Numbered from the stretch's first letter, positions 1 to 8,443 are shown. The stretch is DNA of 48,200 nt from Pseudomonadota bacterium (GCA_021784115.1 JAJXTE010000004.1:1-48200), one strand, 5' to 3'. Translations and numbers: made by a program. The notes: generated by a model from the sequence alone, not told the origin.

Positions 1-444
1 CCGTGCGAATTCGCGCGCGGCGACCGCGACGTCGGGAAAGAACATGAAGCCGAAGCGGCACAGCACGGCGTCGGCGCTCGCGTCAGCGAAAGGCAGCGCG
101 CCGGCGTCGCAGACCCGGGTCTCGACATTGCGCAAGCCGCGCTGCGCGGCCTTCGCGGCTGCCGCCTCCAGCATGTGCTCGGCGAGATCGGTCACCGTCA
201 CCCGGCCGCGCGGCACCCGTGCCGCCGCCGTGAGTCCCGGTTCGCCGGTGCCGGCGGCGATGTCGAGAACCTCGGAATCCTCGCGCAGCGCGGCATGCCG
301 GATCATGGCCTCGCCGAAAGGGGCAATCCAGCCGGTGACCGTTGCGTCCCACTTCTTCCAGCCCGCAGAGAATCGGTCCCAGGTTTCGCGCTGCTGGTCA
401 CGGATCTGGTCGAGGCTGGGGGTCGTGCGTGTTTCGGTGTTCAT
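1..444 (-). CDS. SAM-dependent methyltransferase, C-terminally truncated by window edge
   Basis: The minus strand is open from the window edge to an ATG at 444. The translation has the class I methyltransferase motif I (VLDIAAGTGEPGL), an acidic post-I segment (VTDLAEHMLEAA) and a motif like DAGALPFADASADAV, typical of UbiE/Methyltransf_11 enzymes. The N-terminus (MNTETRTTPSLDQIRDQQRE, then a WDRFSAGW-like stretch) resembles small-molecule methyltransferases of this group. A GGAGGG ribosome site lies 7 nt upstream of the ATG at 444; a second ATG at 450 is too close to it. The substrate cannot be told. The C-terminus is outside the window. Confidence 0.85.
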   Translation of the reverse strand, partial: MNTETRTTPSLDQIRDQQRETWDRFSAGWKKWDATVTGWIAPFGEAMIRHAALREDSEVLDIAAGTGEPGLTAAARVPRGRVTVTDLAEHMLEAAAAKAAQRGLRNVETRVCDAGALPFADASADAVLCRFGFMFFPDVAVAAREFAR

Positions 445-726
445 GGCCATTCCCTCCGTCCGGGTGTTGCGGCTGCCGGGGTCGGCCGCCGGGTATCTTC
501 ACATCATAGGACAGCGGATCTAGCGGGCGGAATCGCGGAAATGGATTGCTCGCGAAATCCGGGGACGCTGACGGGGAAGAAGCTGATCTGAATGTTCCTC
601 AGCCCCCAATTCGCCTACGATCGATCTGCAAATTGCGCCAAGCCCCCGACGCCGCGGCGACCCGTTGGGGCATGGCGTCAACTCGATCAATTCGAGACCC
701 TCGTCGATCGGCAACCCGGAGAACAC

Positions 727-1803
727 ATGATTCCACATGCGATGCGCTGGCCTCATTCCCTGAAGTGGTTCGCATGCATCCTGCTCCTGTTTTCCTGCCT
801 TGCCGGCGCAGCAGAAAAAAAGGAGGGCGCGTTCCATGGCGCGGTCCAGACCGAATACCCGAGCTGGTTCAAGGCGAGTTTCCTCGACCTCCGGGACGAT
901 ATTGCAGAAGCCAAATCCAGGCACAAGCGCGTGATGATCCTGTTCACGCAGGACGGCTGCCCCTACTGCCACGCCCTGGTCGAACGTAATCTTTCGCAAA
1001 AGGACATCGAAACCTATCTGCGGAAACATTTTGACGTGATTGCCATCAACATGTGGGGCGACCGCGAGGTCGTGGGGCTCGACAAGCGGTCCATGACCGA
1101 GAAGCAGTTTGCCGCCAGCCTCAAGGTGCAATACACCCCCACCATTCTGTTTTTCGACGAAGACGGGCAAACCGTATTGCGGCTCAATGGCTACATCCCG
1201 CCAGCCCGGTTCATGACTGCGCTGGAGTTTGCGGCGCAAGGCACGAAGGAATCCAACTACCTTGATTACGTCGCAGCGCACCAGCCGCCTGCCACGGGCG
1301 GCGAATTGATCGGCGAATCCTTCTTCAAAAAGCCCCCCTTCAATCTCGCGCGCAAGGGCGGCAAAGCCAGGCCGATTGCGGTGTTCTTTGAGCAACGCGA
1401 TTGCCCCGCCTGCGCCGAATTGCACGACGGGATACTGTCGGACAAGCAGACGCGCGCCATCATTGCCGGGTTCGATGCGATTCAACTCAATATGTGGTCT
1501 GACACGCCGCTGATCACCCCGCAGGGAAAAACCACCACGGCGCGCGCATGGGCCAGGGCGCTGGACATCAAATATGCGCCCTCCATCGTGCTGTTCGATG
1601 CAAAGGGCAGAGAGGTCATCCGCTCCGAGGCCTATTTCAAGCTGTTCCATACCCAGGGCATTTTTACCTATGTGCTGAGCGGCGCGTATGAAAAAGAGCC
1701 GAGCTTTCAGCGCTACCTGTCTGCCAAGGCGGAACACCTGCGCGAGCAGGGTCAGGATGTGGATATCTGGCGCATGGGCGATGAACCTGCAGGAAAAAAA
1801 TAG
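727..1803 (+). CDS. Periplasmic protein with two tandem SoxW-like thioredoxin domains
   Basis: 358 aa. The start at 727 has GGAG 5 nt upstream and gives an N-terminal hydrophobic signal sequence (residues about 8-28), so the protein should be exported; a lipoprotein cysteine at 24 is possible but the lipobox is poor. Two thioredoxin-fold domains follow, about residues 45-170 and 195-335. The first has CPYC (78-81) and a cis-Pro motif YTPTI; the second has CPAC (226-229) and YAPSI. Both contain an NMW-type stretch typical of SoxW-like thioredoxins, so the gene probably arose by internal duplication. Likely role: thiol-disulfide exchange in the periplasm, perhaps in sulfur metabolism or copper/cytochrome maturation. 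No sox genes adjoin it. An open extension back to 592 has no ribosome site. Confidence 0.8.
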   Translation: MIPHAMRWPHSLKWFACILLLFSCLAGAAEKKEGAFHGAVQTEYPSWFKASFLDLRDDIAEAKSRHKRVMILFTQDGCPYCHALVERNLSQKDIETYLRKHFDVIAINMWGDREVVGLDKRSMTEKQFAASLKVQYTPTILFFDEDGQTVLRLNGYIPPARFMTALEFAAQGTKESNYLDYVAAHQPPATGGELIGESFFKKPPFNLARKGGKARPIAVFFEQRDCPACAELHDGILSDKQTRAIIAGFDAIQLNMWSDTPLITPQGKTTTARAWARALDIKYAPSIVLFDAKGREVIRSEAYFKLFHTQGIFTYVLSGAYEKEPSFQRYLSAKAEHLREQGQDVDIWRMGDEPAGKK

Positions 1804-1822
1804 GCGCGTGCGAATTCACGTG

Positions 1823-1846
1823 AACGGCCCATCCGGGCCGTTTTTT
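1823..1846 (+). terminator. Rho-independent terminator after the thioredoxin gene
   Basis: A perfect 8-bp stem AACGGCCC/GGGCCGTT with a 4-nt loop is followed by TTTTTT. It begins 20 nt after the stop codon of the tandem-thioredoxin gene and would end that transcript. Confidence 0.85.
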
Positions 1847-1951
1847 GTGGGCTATGAAGTCAGGGATGCCGTTTGAAGCGAACGTCGCTGCCGACGGACT
1901 TGCATTTCAAGACGGGAGCTGACCTCTGCCCACTTTCCGGGACGGCCGCCG

Positions 1952-2899
1952 TCACGTGCCCTGCTGTTCTCCGCGCGCCTCCATGAACCTGGTCAGGATC
2001 GGACCACAAATCACGCCGAGGGCCAGGCGCAGGCTTTTGCTCGGAATCACCATCGTGGTCGGACGCGACATGTAGGCGTCGGGAATGCGCTTGAGCAAGT
2101 CGAGAAAATCATGGCGCTCGCGGTCGCGGAAGTGGATGACACAGAGCGATTCGTCGGCCAGCGGCACGTCGCGCGCAATGAACGGGTCGGAGGTATCCAC
2201 CAGGGGCATGCGCTGGATATTGATATCGGTCAGGCCGAATTGGGGAACGATGTAATGGATGTAGTCGTCCATGCGCCGCAGGATGGTTTCCACCGATTCT
2301 TCGGCCGTGCAGGTGCCCATTTTGCAGTCGCGGTGGATCTTCTGTATCCACTCGAGGTTGATCGCAGGCGCCACGCCGATCAGCAGGTCCACATGCTGGG
2401 CCACATCGATGCCCTGGCGTCCCGCGCGACGGTCTATTTCCGCCGGAAAGTGGCGCGAGTCGACCTTGCGGCGCGTCCAGGTGTTGGCCATCAGGCCGCC
2501 ATGCTGCCCCTCGTAGAACAGGAGATCGCTGCCCGGCGGCAGGGGCGCCCAGGGCGTGAACTCGCCCGCTTGCACGCCCAGTTCCTCGCCGTGCTCGGCC
2601 GTGTGCGCATACTGGCGAACCACCCCGCTGCCGCATTCGCCATAGGTCCGAAAGAACGATTCCAGCTCCTGGAAATGGTTGCACTCGGGCCCGAACCAGG
2701 AAATGTTGCGTCCGCTCCTCCGCGCTTCCTCGAGCAAGGCGGCGAACTGCCGGTCGGTATAGCGCCGGAAACCGTCGCCATGAACGATCGCGGGTTTGAT
2801 GTTCAGGCGCTGGAAAATGAACTTGAACGCGTGGCGTATCGTGGACAGGCCCGCACCGGACGAGCCGGTCACAGCAATGATGGGATGCTGCTGGGACAT
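1952..2899 (-). CDS. Phosphoribulokinase-family kinase, divergent
   Basis: 315 aa. Clearly homologous to class I phosphoribulokinase/PrkB: N-terminal P-loop GSSGAGLS (12-19), GDGF (41-44), YEGQHG, NLEWIQKIHRD, DDYIHYIVPQF, VDTSDPFIARD and ADES blocks in the family order. Several residues differ from the well studied Rhodobacter enzyme (my alignment from memory): Thr18 of the P-loop is Leu, His45 is Arg, Arg49 is Asp, and the Arg at 173 is absent because CKMGTC follows HRD. About 23 extra residues lie between YEGQHG and LLIGV. D42, the YEG glutamate and HRD remain. A phosphotransferase is likely, but activity on ribulose 5-phosphate is doubtful. It may be a paralogue of a true Calvin-cycle kinase elsewhere. 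GGGGGA lies 10 nt before the ATG. No cbb genes adjoin. Confidence 0.75.
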   Translation of the reverse strand: MSQQHPIIAVTGSSGAGLSTIRHAFKFIFQRLNIKPAIVHGDGFRRYTDRQFAALLEEARRSGRNISWFGPECNHFQELESFFRTYGECGSGVVRQYAHTAEHGEELGVQAGEFTPWAPLPPGSDLLFYEGQHGGLMANTWTRRKVDSRHFPAEIDRRAGRQGIDVAQHVDLLIGVAPAINLEWIQKIHRDCKMGTCTAEESVETILRRMDDYIHYIVPQFGLTDINIQRMPLVDTSDPFIARDVPLADESLCVIHFRDRERHDFLDLLKRIPDAYMSRPTTMVIPSKSLRLALGVICGPILTRFMEARGEQQGT

Positions 2900-3230
2900 G
2901 ATCGGTTATTCCCCCGGATTGGCCAGAAGGCAGCGGAGCAGAAAGTTTAACCCGCGCATCTCGCGAAGAACAGAATCCGCACATCGCGAGGCCCGGGACC
3001 CATCAAGCGCGTGGCGTCCATTCGAGCCCTGCCGCTTGATTCACTGCCCTATTGTTACCTCAAGCAGCGGTTGCCCTCCGGACACCGTGGTCTGCCCCTG
3101 TTGCTTCCGCGATTTTTGAAGCGGTGAATCACAGGGAGACCCTATTTTTTATAGTCTGTCCAAACCGACCCGCTGGTTCGAAGGATTAACCGAGCCTGGC
3201 CCCTTTAAATCCCGTTCTGCGTGCACCGGT
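2900..3230. other. Intergenic region, no gene seen
   Basis: This 331-bp gap between the kinase (start at 2899) and the dsbB stop codon holds no convincing ORF. It carries the first copy of a short repeat at 3191-3211 (listed separately) and an AT-rich stretch near 3142-3160 that could belong to a promoter. Confidence 0.5.
3191..3211. repeat. Short direct repeat, copy 1 (downstream side of dsbB)
   Basis: A 21-bp sequence beginning cgagcctggcccctttaaat. An identical copy is at 3737-3757, so the two bracket dsbB in the same orientation. A degenerate relative is at 5286-5303. Confidence 0.8.
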
Positions 3231-3725
3231 TTATTGGTTGTCGCGGCGCAGCAGTGCCCACAGGCCCAGCGCCGCACACGCCACAAAGGCGACCACCGCC
3301 CATACCGCAAGCGAGTAGCCGAAAATCAGCAGCGCCGTATCCTGGCACACGCCGGGCGCATCGAACAGAACAGGCACCTGCTGACCCAGCCAGTAGACGA
3401 TGTCCTCGACGAAATTGGTATCGGCGCCACAGGTGAACATGTTCGCAGGCTGGTGCTGCATCCATACCTGATAGCCCGCTACGGCCGCGCCCGACAGCGC
3501 CGTCAGCACCGTCAACCCGCCGGCGATGCGTCCGGCAGGATTTCGATGCGTGAAGAAGGCGACCAGCGCCACTCCACCCATCAGCATGAACAGCGTGCGC
3601 TGGGCGATGCACAGCGGGCAGGGTTGCAGCTTCAGCCACGCCACCATGATGAAGCTGCCGGCGACGAGTGCCATGCCGATCAGTGCAATGGCGAGCCAGA
3701 GACGCGGGGTTGGGATGCGTTTCAT
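3231..3725 (-). CDS. dsbB: Disulfide bond formation protein B
   Basis: 164 aa inner-membrane protein with four predicted transmembrane segments (about 10-30, 43-60, 68-86, 140-160). The first periplasmic loop carries the quinone-linked cysteine pair in QPCPLCIAQR, and the second loop carries the pair in FTCGAD...GVCQD, as in E. coli DsbB. It reoxidises DsbA and passes electrons to ubiquinone. The length is normal. No dsbA adjoins. The gene is bracketed by identical 21-bp repeats. Confidence 0.95.
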   Translation of the reverse strand: MKRIPTPRLWLAIALIGMALVAGSFIMVAWLKLQPCPLCIAQRTLFMLMGGVALVAFFTHRNPAGRIAGGLTVLTALSGAAVAGYQVWMQHQPANMFTCGADTNFVEDIVYWLGQQVPVLFDAPGVCQDTALLIFGYSLAVWAVVAFVACAALGLWALLRRDNQ

Positions 3726-3736
3726 GGTGGTTAATC

Positions 3737-3757
3737 CGAGCCTGGCCCCTTTAAATC
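3737..3757. repeat. Short direct repeat, copy 2 (upstream side of dsbB)
   Basis: Identical over 21 bp to 3191-3211, in the same orientation, 12 bp before the dsbB start codon. Such GGCCCCTTTAAA/AAAGGGGCC modules are common intergenic elements in betaproteobacteria. Confidence 0.8.
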
Positions 3758-3812
3758 GCCGTTGAAGTGTCTGAATGCCAGAAGCATGACCTGAGCCCCT
3801 GTGTTTTCGCGA

Positions 3813-4229
3813 TCAATCGTCGTGCTTGCCGCTCTTGCCACTCTTGCCGTGCTTGCTGTTGCCATGACCATTCCCGCCCTTGTCACGTTTGCCACCATGC
3901 CGCTCCTGATAGCGCGGAACGTATTCGTTTTGGTACCAGTCGTCCCTCACAAAGTAGACCCGCTCGCCGCAGGCGTTGTACTCGCGGCAGTGCTTGCTCC
4001 AGTGTTTGGCATGGCCGGGGGGAACGCGCAGGTAGATCGGCGGGCGCTCCATGGGCACATGCTCGATGATCATTGGCTGAGGATAGAGGATGCGTGGCGG
4101 AGGAAAGCCGCCAATATCGATTCGCCCATAGAAACCGGGCTGGCCAACGCTGATGGAAACGCCGACATCGGTCGCGAGTGCCGAGGCAGTGGCAGCGGTG
4201 AGCGCTGCGGCGAATAGAAAACGTTTCAT
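3813..4229 (-). CDS. Small secreted basic protein of unknown function
   Basis: 138 aa. The ATG at 4229 gives a clear Sec signal peptide (MKRFLFAAALTAATASALA) with AGGA 10 nt upstream; an upstream ATG at 4370 would bury the signal and is not preferred. The mature part has a Pro- and Tyr-rich middle (PPPRILYPQP, YLRVPPGHAKHW), two cysteines (CREYNAC), a VYFVRDDWYQNEYVPRY motif, and a low-complexity tail rich in His, Gly, Lys and Ser. This pattern is seen in conserved hypothetical periplasmic proteins of betaproteobacteria. The tail could bind metal or nucleic acid, but that is only composition. Single gene. Confidence 0.7.
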   Translation of the reverse strand: MKRFLFAAALTAATASALATDVGVSISVGQPGFYGRIDIGGFPPPRILYPQPMIIEHVPMERPPIYLRVPPGHAKHWSKHCREYNACGERVYFVRDDWYQNEYVPRYQERHGGKRDKGGNGHGNSKHGKSGKSGKHDD

Positions 4230-4527
4230 ATCGGATATCCTGATTGTTAGGGATCTCCCGGATTTTATCGGTTTCTGTGCGAAACAGTCAGCGACAACCG
4301 AAAAGCCTGCCCCCAAGCCAAGACGAGACGAGGGCTCGCCGGAAGCACGAGTAAAACCCGTCTCAGCCATGCCACTGTTTTTTCGGTGGCATACATGGCG
4401 CGACTTTCAGCAATGACCCCTGATCAGATTTGCAACAAATGAAGGCAAACGCCATATTCAACCGCGCCAGCATTTAATCGTGTCCGCTCCCATTTATTCA
4501 CGTCAGGCATCGATTGAAATGTGTCAT

Positions 4528-4569
4528 TGCAAGACCTGACCCCGCGTCCGAGACCTGACCCCGCGTCCG
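4528..4569. repeat. GACCTGACCCC repeats downstream of the cupin gene
   Basis: Holds tgcaagacctgaccccg (4528-4544) followed by a second agacctgaccccgcgtccg unit. The 17-bp sequence recurs exactly at 5332-5348 and 5389-5405, on the other side of the cupin gene. Confidence 0.8.
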
Positions 4570-4577
4570 GTTGTGGC

Positions 4578-5222
4578 TTATCCCAGATGCCCGACCTTGA
4601 CGAAAATCGTGCATCCCTCGCGGCTGAACGGCTGGTGCCGGCTCATGTGCGGGCTGCGCAGCCAGGTGCCGGCCGGATAGCGGCCGAACTCGTCCTCAAA
4701 CACACCATCGAGCACCAGGATTTCCTCGCCGCCGAAATGCGCATGGCTCTGGAAAAACGTCTCCGGCTGCCAGCGCACCAGCGCCGCATGCTCGCCTGCG
4801 TGCTGGTGCAAGGGCATCACCGCCAGCCCCGGCACCAGGCCGGGCAGCCACTGCATCGACTTCGTATCGAGCCGCACCACCGCCGTATCGTCAGCGTCGA
4901 AAGCGTAACGCTTGACGAACAGCACACACCCCGCCTCACTGTGCAGGGCCCTGTCCGAACCCGGCGGATCGCGCAGGTAGGCGCCCGCCGTCCACACGCC
5001 GCGCGCATCCGTCAGCGTGCCGTCGAGCACCAGGATTTCCTCACCCAGCGCACCACCCGGCGGCGCGAACACCGCGCCCGCCGGCGCCTGCACCAGGCTG
5101 GTCGTGCCCGCACCCGCCGCCAGGCTGTCGAGCGGCTTGCACGCCCCCTCGCCGTCCGCCGTGGCGAGCCAGGACGCCGTCTGCGTCGCCACCACGACGC
5201 GCTCATTCAGATCTGCATGCAT
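4578..5222 (-). CDS. Double-cupin protein, ChrR-like
   Basis: 214 aa from the ATG at 5222 (a TTG at 5249 in the same frame is less likely; neither has a good ribosome site). Two homologous ChrR-type cupin repeats are visible: residues about 35-110 (GGALGEEILVLDGTLTD) and about 140-212 (LHQHAGEHAALVRW, HAHFGGEEILVLDGVFED). The second has HQH and HAH motifs that would bind a metal such as zinc; the first has lost these histidines, so only the C-terminal cupin is likely metal-bound. Family members act as ECF anti-sigma cupin domains or as stand-alone enzymes or stress proteins. No sigma factor adjoins. The gene lies between copies of a 17-bp repeat. Confidence 0.8.
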   Translation of the reverse strand: MHADLNERVVVATQTASWLATADGEGACKPLDSLAAGAGTTSLVQAPAGAVFAPPGGALGEEILVLDGTLTDARGVWTAGAYLRDPPGSDRALHSEAGCVLFVKRYAFDADDTAVVRLDTKSMQWLPGLVPGLAVMPLHQHAGEHAALVRWQPETFFQSHAHFGGEEILVLDGVFEDEFGRYPAGTWLRSPHMSRHQPFSREGCTIFVKVGHLG

Positions 5223-5285
5223 GTTTTTCAGTTGGCTATCAATGGGCAAACGACAGGAATGTGACCCAACTTGCTCGAATTAATT

Positions 5286-5405
5286 CGAGCCCGGTCCCTT
5301 TAGGTAGTGTGTGTAGAAAAAAATGTGGTCCTGCAAGACCTGACCCCGATGGCGTGACCCCGATGGCGTGACCCCGATGGCGTGGTTTTGCAAGACCTGA
5401 CCCCG
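5286..5405. repeat. Repeat cluster: degenerate CCCTTTA element, 14-bp tandem units, two GACCTGACCCC copies
   Basis: 5286-5303 is a degenerate copy of the dsbB-flanking repeat (cgagcccggtccctttag). tgcaagacctgaccccg occurs at 5332-5348 and 5389-5405, and between them a 14-bp unit (ccccgatggcgtga) is repeated about three times at 5343-5384. The block lies between the cupin gene and the ankyrin gene and has no coding potential. Confidence 0.8.
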
Positions 5406-5414
5406 ATGGTGCGA

Positions 5415-7049
5415 TTACTTAGCTGTTCGTAAGTACTTCGCAATATTTCCTCGCCTGCGCTTGTATGCCCAATCCAAAGCTGTCATTCCATCGCGATCTT
5501 TGATTGCTCTATTGGCGCCAACTCCAAGCAGCAGTTGAACCACATCGGCATGGTCTGTTTTTGTAGCGGTTATTAAAGCGGTCATTCCATAGACGTCTTG
5601 GAGATCGGCGTTGGCACCATATTCAAGTAGTGTCTTACAGACATCAATGTTTCCATATTGAGCTCCAAAAATAAGCGGAGTAACGCCATGCACATTTCCA
5701 ATATCGGGGTTAGCTCCAGCATCAAGTAATGACCGAACAATCTTTGGATAGCCCTGTGCGGACGCGTATAGAAGTGCTGTCCAGCCAAACTCCACGCGTT
5801 CATTCACATCTATCTCCTGCTTCAGGAGCTCTGCTACCAATTCCTCGTGCCCTGCTACCACTGCCCTATGCAGAAGAGGCCCCGCTTGCACGACCATGGT
5901 CTGTAAGACGGCTTGATCGATGGCAAATGAAACAAATTTATTTGACGTTAGATCGGTGACATCCTGTTGTGTTGAGAAAAACGCTTCGGCATTCTTCTCA
6001 ACTACCTTTGTCAGAATCTCAATCTCCATGGATTCTCTCTGCGGGTCGTCAAATATGACTCGAACCCGAAGGTAGTCCTGCTTCCCTGTATGTTTTCGAA
6101 TTCTGACGCCAAGGTTTTCAAGGGCCTGATTCTCATTGTCTCCGTCCTTAGAGTAGAACTGGAATTGAATCTCTTCCAGCGTCTGAACTTTGAAACGAGC
6201 TGCCTCCGCAGAGGATTCAACTGAGGAAGCTTTCTGAATAGCTGCCTGGATAAGGTGTGGTGCAGCCTTTACATCAACACCTAAATCCTCAGCAAATCTG
6301 TCGCCACAATCGATAAGCAAGTAGGCGTAATCGTGGAAATCATGAATTTCTTTGAGCCGTTCGATACGTTTTGCATAAGGAATATGCTTCCCCTCCGAAT
6401 CGTGGCTCAAATATAGAGAAGCGAACTCCCTTCCAACCATGGACAAAAAAGTAACACAAACCAAGAATGGGCCTAGCCATTTGATGGCATCAGGTGAGAA
6501 ATACAAAAGTACGTAATAAGCTGTCAGCAAGAGAAAACCGACTGGTATCCATACTACGTATTGAGCTCGGGTCGCCACTGGAATGCGCGGTAGACGGAGG
6601 GTTCGAGATTCAGTTGGCGTACGGACCACGAGTGAAGCAAATGCCAATAGCGACATGACTTCACCAAGAAGAAATCCAATTAAAAGAAAGCCAAGACACC
6701 AAGCTGGAGACATCCCCTCAAATTGTGTGTTTACAGCAATCAGGGGATAGCCAAGCCATAATGAGGCACAGACAAAAAGTAGGGTAAAGCCGATACGCGC
6801 TTTTGCCCAGAAAAAATAACGTGCTTTTAGATCAGACTGCTTCCATTCAAAAATCAGATACAACGCAGCCAATGCAAGGAGCGCTGCTACAACTTGCGAG
6901 AAATGCTGCTGAGTTTCAAGTGTGACGTTAAGCAGTGGTAAGGGCTGGGATGGCACAAGCCCAACGAAACGAGCAAGGACGAGTGTGACGCCAAGTAGCC
7001 ATACCGAAGCTTCTGCAATGTAGTAGCGTGCCGACAACTCTAACTTCAT
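5415..7049 (-). CDS. Multi-pass membrane protein with C-terminal ankyrin repeats
   Basis: 544 aa. The N-terminal third has about six hydrophobic segments (roughly residues 11-32, 50-66, 84-105, 117-140, 166-186, 190-210). A charged cytosolic region (about 215-385) follows, then four to five ankyrin repeats (about 388-535) with typical GWTALLYASAQGYPKIVRSL and GVTPLIFGAQYGNIDVCKTL units ending in a partial repeat. The middle region matches nothing I recognise. Base composition is clearly more AT-rich than its neighbours and codon use differs (many AAA, AAT, TTT), which suggests horizontal transfer. Possible role: membrane-anchored protein-protein interaction. It stands alone, with repeats downstream and nrdB upstream. 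Confidence 0.8.
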   Translation of the reverse strand: MKLELSARYYIAEASVWLLGVTLVLARFVGLVPSQPLPLLNVTLETQQHFSQVVAALLALAALYLIFEWKQSDLKARYFFWAKARIGFTLLFVCASLWLGYPLIAVNTQFEGMSPAWCLGFLLIGFLLGEVMSLLAFASLVVRTPTESRTLRLPRIPVATRAQYVVWIPVGFLLLTAYYVLLYFSPDAIKWLGPFLVCVTFLSMVGREFASLYLSHDSEGKHIPYAKRIERLKEIHDFHDYAYLLIDCGDRFAEDLGVDVKAAPHLIQAAIQKASSVESSAEAARFKVQTLEEIQFQFYSKDGDNENQALENLGVRIRKHTGKQDYLRVRVIFDDPQRESMEIEILTKVVEKNAEAFFSTQQDVTDLTSNKFVSFAIDQAVLQTMVVQAGPLLHRAVVAGHEELVAELLKQEIDVNERVEFGWTALLYASAQGYPKIVRSLLDAGANPDIGNVHGVTPLIFGAQYGNIDVCKTLLEYGANADLQDVYGMTALITATKTDHADVVQLLLGVGANRAIKDRDGMTALDWAYKRRRGNIAKYLRTAK

Positions 7050-7123
7050 CTCGTCTCTGAAGAATGAATAGGGGGATCAAATAAACGCGTGATCAAAACT
7101 TGCGTTAAAACACCTCCCCCAAC

Positions 7124-7155
7124 AAAAAAGGCGCAGTCCCCTGCGCCCTTTTTTC
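7124..7155 (-). terminator. Terminator of nrdB
   Basis: A 7-bp stem GGCGCAG/CTGCGCC with a 4-nt loop, flanked by A-runs on the left and T-runs on the right (plus strand), 14 nt past the nrdB stop codon. The symmetry means it could stop transcription in both directions. Confidence 0.85.
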
Positions 7156-7167
7156 CATTCCAGCCGG

Positions 7168-8310
7168 TCAATCCCAGCTCAACGCCCCGCCCGTCTGGTA
7201 CTCCGTGACGCGCGTCTCGAAGAAGTTCTTCTCCTTCTTCAGGTCGATCATCTCGGCCATCCAGGGGAAGGGGTTGGTGACGCCGGGGAACATCTCGTCG
7301 AGACCGATCTGCTGGCAGCGGCGGTTGGCGATGAAGCGCAGGTATTCCTTGAACTGGCTGGCGTTGAGGCCGAGCACGCCGCGCGGCATGGTGTCTTCGG
7401 CGTAGCGGTATTCGAGCTCGACGCCCTTCTGGATCAGGGTGCGGATTTCGGCCTTGAACTCATTGGTCCACAGGTGCGGGTTTTCCAGCTTGATGGTGTT
7501 GATGAGGTCGATGCCGAAGTTGCAGTGCATGGACTCGTCGCGCAGGATGTACTGGTACTGCTCGGCGGCGCCGGTCATCTTGTTCTGGCGACCCAGGGCA
7601 AGGATCTGCACGAAGCCGACGTAGAAGAAGATGCCTTCCATGATGCAGGCGAAGACGATCAGCGACTTCAGCAGGGCCTGGTCGGCCTCGGGGGTGCCGG
7701 TCTTGAATTCGGGGTTGGTGAGCGTGTCGATGAAGGGGATGAGGAAGTCATCCTTGTCGCGGATGCTGGCGACTTCGTGATAGGCGTTGAAGATCTCGCC
7801 TTCGTCCAGGCCCAGGCTTTCCACGATGTACTGGTAGGCGTGGGTGTGGATGGCCTCTTCGAACGCCTGGCGCAGCAGGTACTGGCGGCACTCGGGCGCG
7901 GTGATGTGGCGGTAGGTGCCGAGCACGATGTTGTTGGCGGCCAGCGAATCGGCGGTGACGAAGAAGCCGAGGTTGCGCTTGACCAGACGGCGCTCGTCTT
8001 CGGTGAGCGCGGTGGGGTCCTTCCACTGCGCGATGTCGCGCGACATGTTCACTTCCTGCGGCATCCAGTGGTTGGCGCAGCCGGCGAGGTATTTTTCCCA
8101 CGCCCATTTGTACTTGAAGGGGACGAGCTGGTTCACGTCCGTCGCGCCGTTGATCACGCGCTTGTCGGAAGCCTGCACGCGGCGGGCCTGCGGGGCGGGA
8201 TCGGCGACCACGTCGGCGCCGACCGGCGCGGCAGATTCCTTGCGCAGGAAGGCCGGCACGTCAACCACGGGCTGCGTGGCGGGGGTGAAGTCTTCTTCAA
8301 AATTCAGCAT
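7168..8310 (-). CDS. nrdB: Ribonucleoside-diphosphate reductase, beta subunit
   Basis: 380 aa. Class I R2 subunit that houses the metal cofactor for deoxyribonucleotide synthesis with NrdA. Ligand motifs are in order: Asp in [19 protein letters not shown] (Glu, His and the radical Tyr seven residues after the Glu), CIMEG, and [10 protein letters not shown]. The Tyr in HTHAY argues for a tyrosyl-radical enzyme. The C-terminal tail [10 protein letters not shown] is the type that docks on NrdA. An AAGGAG site lies before the ATG. nrdA lies upstream on the same strand after an unusually long spacer of 636 bp. Confidence 0.96.
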   Translation of the reverse strand: MLNFEEDFTPATQPVVDVPAFLRKESAAPVGADVVADPAPQARRVQASDKRVINGATDVNQLVPFKYKWAWEKYLAGCANHWMPQEVNMSRDIAQWKDPTALTEDERRLVKRNLGFFVTADSLAANNIVLGTYRHITAPECRQYLLRQAFEEAIHTHAYQYIVESLGLDEGEIFNAYHEVASIRDKDDFLIPFIDTLTNPEFKTGTPEADQALLKSLIVFACIMEGIFFYVGFVQILALGRQNKMTGAAEQYQYILRDESMHCNFGIDLINTIKLENPHLWTNEFKAEIRTLIQKGVELEYRYAEDTMPRGVLGLNASQFKEYLRFIANRRCQQIGLDEMFPGVTNPFPWMAEMIDLKKEKNFFETRVTEYQTGGALSWD

Positions 8311-8404
8311 CGTTCAAATCTCCTTTGGTTCTTGTAACCACGGTGGGTGACCACCGAATTCAATCTTTGTTGCACGGTCTTGCAGTTTGCTGCGGTTCGA
8401 CCTG

Positions 8405-8443
8405 TCTTCGACAGGCTCCCTTCGACAGGCTCAGGGCGAACGG
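8405..8443. repeat. TTCGACAGGCTC palindromic intergenic repeat
   Basis: Two ttcgacaggctc units in a row, the second continuing to cagggcgaacgg. The 25-bp core 8419-8443 matches 16903-16927 with two differences seen. This is a widespread betaproteobacterial REP-like sequence. Confidence 0.8.

Noticed and set aside
5343-5405. Possible CRISPR array
   Set aside because: Units are 14 bp with no spacers of regular length and no cas genes in the window.
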